A DNA stretch of 64,000 nt from Mycobacterium sp. 852002-51163_SCH5372311 (lineage in GTDB: Bacteria > Actinomycetota > Actinomycetes > Mycobacteriales > Mycobacteriaceae), in contig NZ_LZIJ01000188.1 of the NCBI RefSeq assembly GCF_001667115.1, positions 35,389 through 99,388 of the forward strand, read 5' to 3'. The notes beneath the pieces are model-generated. The model was not told the origin of the DNA. It was given only the letters and a program-made list of their open reading frames with translations, and searched no databases. How positions within the stretch are numbered: position 1 is the stretch's first letter; each line of letters opens with the position of its first letter. Shown here piece by piece: positions 62,479 to 64,000 of this stretch. Position numbers and translations under genes: made by a program.

Positions 62479-62946
62479 ATGTTGACTATCTTGGCTCGGT
62501 TCAACATCGCGATCGCTGTCGGCGCCGGGTTGTGCGGAGCCGCTGTGGCATTCGGTCCGGATGCGGCAGCCGCCCCGGTGCCGACCGGCGGACCCAGCTG
62601 CCTCGAGCAGATGGCGGGCCCGGTAGTTCCGGCAGGCGCACCCGCACCGGCGCCGATGGCGTTACCCGGCCCTCCTGTCGTCGCGGCACCGCCGCCTCCG
62701 CTCGACGTGCCCGCACCTCTCGTGCCGGCCGGAGCGGGCGCGCCTGCCGCTGCTCCCGCGGCAGCGCCGCTGGAAACCATGGCGGGGGCCGTCCCGCGAG
62801 CGGGTAAGGGCGTTCCCACTGCACCGGCGGCGCCGGTGTCCGTGCCGGTCGTGCTGCCCGGCCCGTTGCCTGCGCCGTCAGAACCTACGGCTGTTCTGGT
62901 GGGGGCCGTTGCTCCGGATACCCGTGCGGGTTGCGCGGGAGGATGA
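62479..62946 (+). CDS. Ala/Pro-rich secreted protein
   Basis: A 155-residue exported protein. Signal peptide LARFNIAIAVGAGLCGAAVA and a probable AxA cleavage near DAAAAPVP. The mature part is mostly Ala-Pro low-complexity sequence with one Cys near the start (SCLEQM) and one near the end (AGCAGG). AAGGAAG precedes ATG 62479. It resembles Apa-like or cell-wall-anchoring proline-rich proteins in composition only. Function unknown. Confidence 0.75.
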   Translation: MLTILARFNIAIAVGAGLCGAAVAFGPDAAAAPVPTGGPSCLEQMAGPVVPAGAPAPAPMALPGPPVVAAPPPPLDVPAPLVPAGAGAPAAAPAAAPLETMAGAVPRAGKGVPTAPAAPVSVPVVLPGPLPAPSEPTAVLVGAVAPDTRAGCAGG

Positions 62947-62954
62947 CGAAAACC

Positions 62955-63758
62955 CTATTCCTGCACGATTACCGGGTCACCGACGTTGACCGTGTTGTAG
63001 TACCACTCCGCATCGGCTGGACTCAGGCTGATGCAGCCGTGGCTGACATTCTCGGCCCCCATCGATTGGACCGCCCACGGAGCTGAATGCACGAAGAGGC
63101 CACGGCTGCTGATACGGACGGCGTAGTCGACCGTGACCCGGTAGCCCTCGGGATCGTCGACGGGAATACCGACGCTGCTCGAATCCATCGTGACCGAGCG
63201 GTTTTTCGACATGACGGCGTAGGTGCCGACCGGCGTCGGAAATTCGGCCTTGCCCATCGACGCGGGCAACACTCCGTCTTCGCCCCAGTGCGGTCGATGG
63301 TGCGCCGACGGCAGTGGCGGCGCTGTTCCCGGTTCTGCTCCGTCGATGCTGACCGTGAACGTGTGATCCGAGATTTTGGCGACGCCGAGCACAGCGGGAC
63401 CGGTTTTGAAATCCGTGGCCAAGGCGCCCACCGATAGCCTCACGTCGCTGTGCGCCGGCCAGAATCGGTCGGGTACCCACTGCACCACATCACGGTCGAG
63501 CCATTCGAACTTCCCGGTCATCGCGGGCGCCGATTTCACTTGAATGGCGTGTTCGGCCGCCCGCCGATTGGCAATAGGCCCAGTAAAAGTCACCACGACG
63601 GGGTGGGCGACGCCCACCACCTGCCCCCGCGCCGGCAGCACCGATGCGATGGCGAAGTCATGCGACTGACTGGCCGCCAGGGTTACCCGTGCTGGCGGCG
63701 CAACCAACGTCGCGCCGATCCCGATCACCACCAGAACAGATCGAAGTGCCGCTCGCAT
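62955..63758 (-). CDS. L,D-transpeptidase, LdtA paralogue (Rv0192-like)
   Basis: A 267-residue exported enzyme: signal (VLVVIGIGATLVAPPARVTL), Ig-like domain with LPARGQVVGVAHPVVVTFTG, YkuD domain with HSAPWAV and SHGCISLSP, catalytic Cys at about residue 242. A 20-residue insert with HHRPHWGEDG distinguishes it from LdtA at 31379. Forms 3-3 cross-links in peptidoglycan. Confidence 0.92.
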   Translation of the reverse strand: MRAALRSVLVVIGIGATLVAPPARVTLAASQSHDFAIASVLPARGQVVGVAHPVVVTFTGPIANRRAAEHAIQVKSAPAMTGKFEWLDRDVVQWVPDRFWPAHSDVRLSVGALATDFKTGPAVLGVAKISDHTFTVSIDGAEPGTAPPLPSAHHRPHWGEDGVLPASMGKAEFPTPVGTYAVMSKNRSVTMDSSSVGIPVDDPEGYRVTVDYAVRISSRGLFVHSAPWAVQSMGAENVSHGCISLSPADAEWYYNTVNVGDPVIVQE

Positions 63759-63897
63759 CGCTTCCCGTCATCCTTTGCGCCGAATCGAAACAACCCCGAG
63801 GAAACCTTGTCGTTGGTCGATGGTAGGGGTGACAAGACGCAGCGGACGCCAGCGCGCGCGGGCAGCTCGATCAAGTCTCGGTCAAGTTTTGGTCACG

Positions 63898-63925
63898 GCG
63901 AACAGACGCGAAAGCTCCTGTTTCG
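63898..63925. repeat. half copy of the GAGCAGACGC repeat at window end
   Basis: GCGAACAGACGC with inner TGTTTCG at 63898-63925 matches the left arm of the repeat family. The right arm is missing; different sequence begins right after it. Confidence 0.5.
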
Positions 63926-63932
63926 GGCGTTG

Positions 63933-64000
63933 TCAAGCTGTCCGGAGTCGTTCGGGTTTGGGAAGATTGATGCCGACGGTGTCGCTGGGGGCGGGGGTTC
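63933..64000 (-). CDS. C-terminal end of an unidentified protein (runs off window)
   Basis: Reading inward from the edge on the minus strand gives a 21-residue tail, TPAPSDTVGINLPKPERLRT followed by Ala, then TGA at 63935-63933. It looks like coding sequence. It starts a few bases after a truncated repeat arm, so it may belong to an inserted element such as a transposase; this cannot be decided here. Confidence 0.35.
   Translation of the reverse strand, partial: TPAPSDTVGINLPKPERLRTA

Overview
The window is high-GC actinobacterial DNA from a non-tuberculous Mycobacterium. Diagnostic genes are an antigen 85 mycolyltransferase (fbpC), TreS and maltokinase, a PPE2-type PPE protein, CtpI, L,D-transpeptidases of the LdtA type and a MIRU-like repeat. 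From memory of M. tuberculosis H37Rv, the backbone runs antiparallel to Rv0139..Rv0107c: Rv0139, Rv0138, msrA, cyp138, Rv0135c, Rv0133, Rv0132c (fgd2), fadE1, htdZ, fbpC, Rv0128-like, mak, treS, pepA, Rv0121c, fusA2, fadD7, oxcA, ldtA, Rv0111, Rv0110, ctpI. Strand orientation agrees throughout. Several H37Rv genes (ephF, oxyS, the gmhA/gmhB/hddA/gca heptose genes, PE_PGRS genes) are not seen, and several blocks are added.

Layout. 1-4.8 kb: a partial SAM methyltransferase, a coupled oxidoreductase/SnoaL pair, msrA, and CYP138 divergent from its TetR regulator with two identical-architecture palindromes between them. 4.8-9.8 kb (added): a solitary Mop protein, an LLM/SRPBCC pair, and a membrane desaturase plus ferredoxin-reductase operon divergent from a FabR/DesT-like TetR regulator. 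9.8-14.2 kb: GNAT, the F420-dependent hydroxymycolate dehydrogenase homologue, a ketosteroid-isomerase-like protein, fadE1 and htdZ. 14.2-17.7 kb (added): a DUF4232 secreted protein, a phosphoesterase and a MarR/ABC-exporter operon. 17.9-32.1 kb: fbpC, trehalose/maltose metabolism (treS-mak), pepA, fusA2, the oxalate pair fadD7/oxcA, and ldtA. 32.2-37.5 kb: lipoprotein, quinone-oxidoreductase-like enzyme, an unexplained 0.5 kb stretch, an O-methyltransferase and an OafA-type acyltransferase.

37.75-50.06 kb is the most interesting region. It is a ten-gene divergent catabolic island inserted between the Rv0111 and Rv0110 homologues. The minus arm has six genes in tight or overlapping succession: SDR, Rieske oxygenase, LLM monooxygenase, Baeyer-Villiger monooxygenase, SDR and CoA-transferase. 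The plus arm has an SMP-30-like beta-propeller protein, a GntR regulator, an acyl-CoA ligase and an SDR. Two near-identical 12-bp palindromes sit just upstream of the two leading start codons. The enzyme set fits hydroxylation, ketone formation, Baeyer-Villiger oxidation to a lactone or ester, hydrolysis and CoA activation of an alicyclic or terpenoid-like substrate. The substrate itself is inferred, not known.

50.2-64 kb: SRPBCC protein, rhomboid protease, small proteins, a cobalamin riboswitch in front of a PPE2 orthologue with no cobalamin gene beside it, DUF899/SDR genes divergent from a SigG-like sigma factor, the giant P-type ATPase CtpI (whose N-terminal half looks like a decayed copy of its own catalytic half), an Ala/Pro-rich secreted protein and a second L,D-transpeptidase. 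At least three families of intergenic inverted repeats are scattered through the window. No tRNA, rRNA or CRISPR array was seen.
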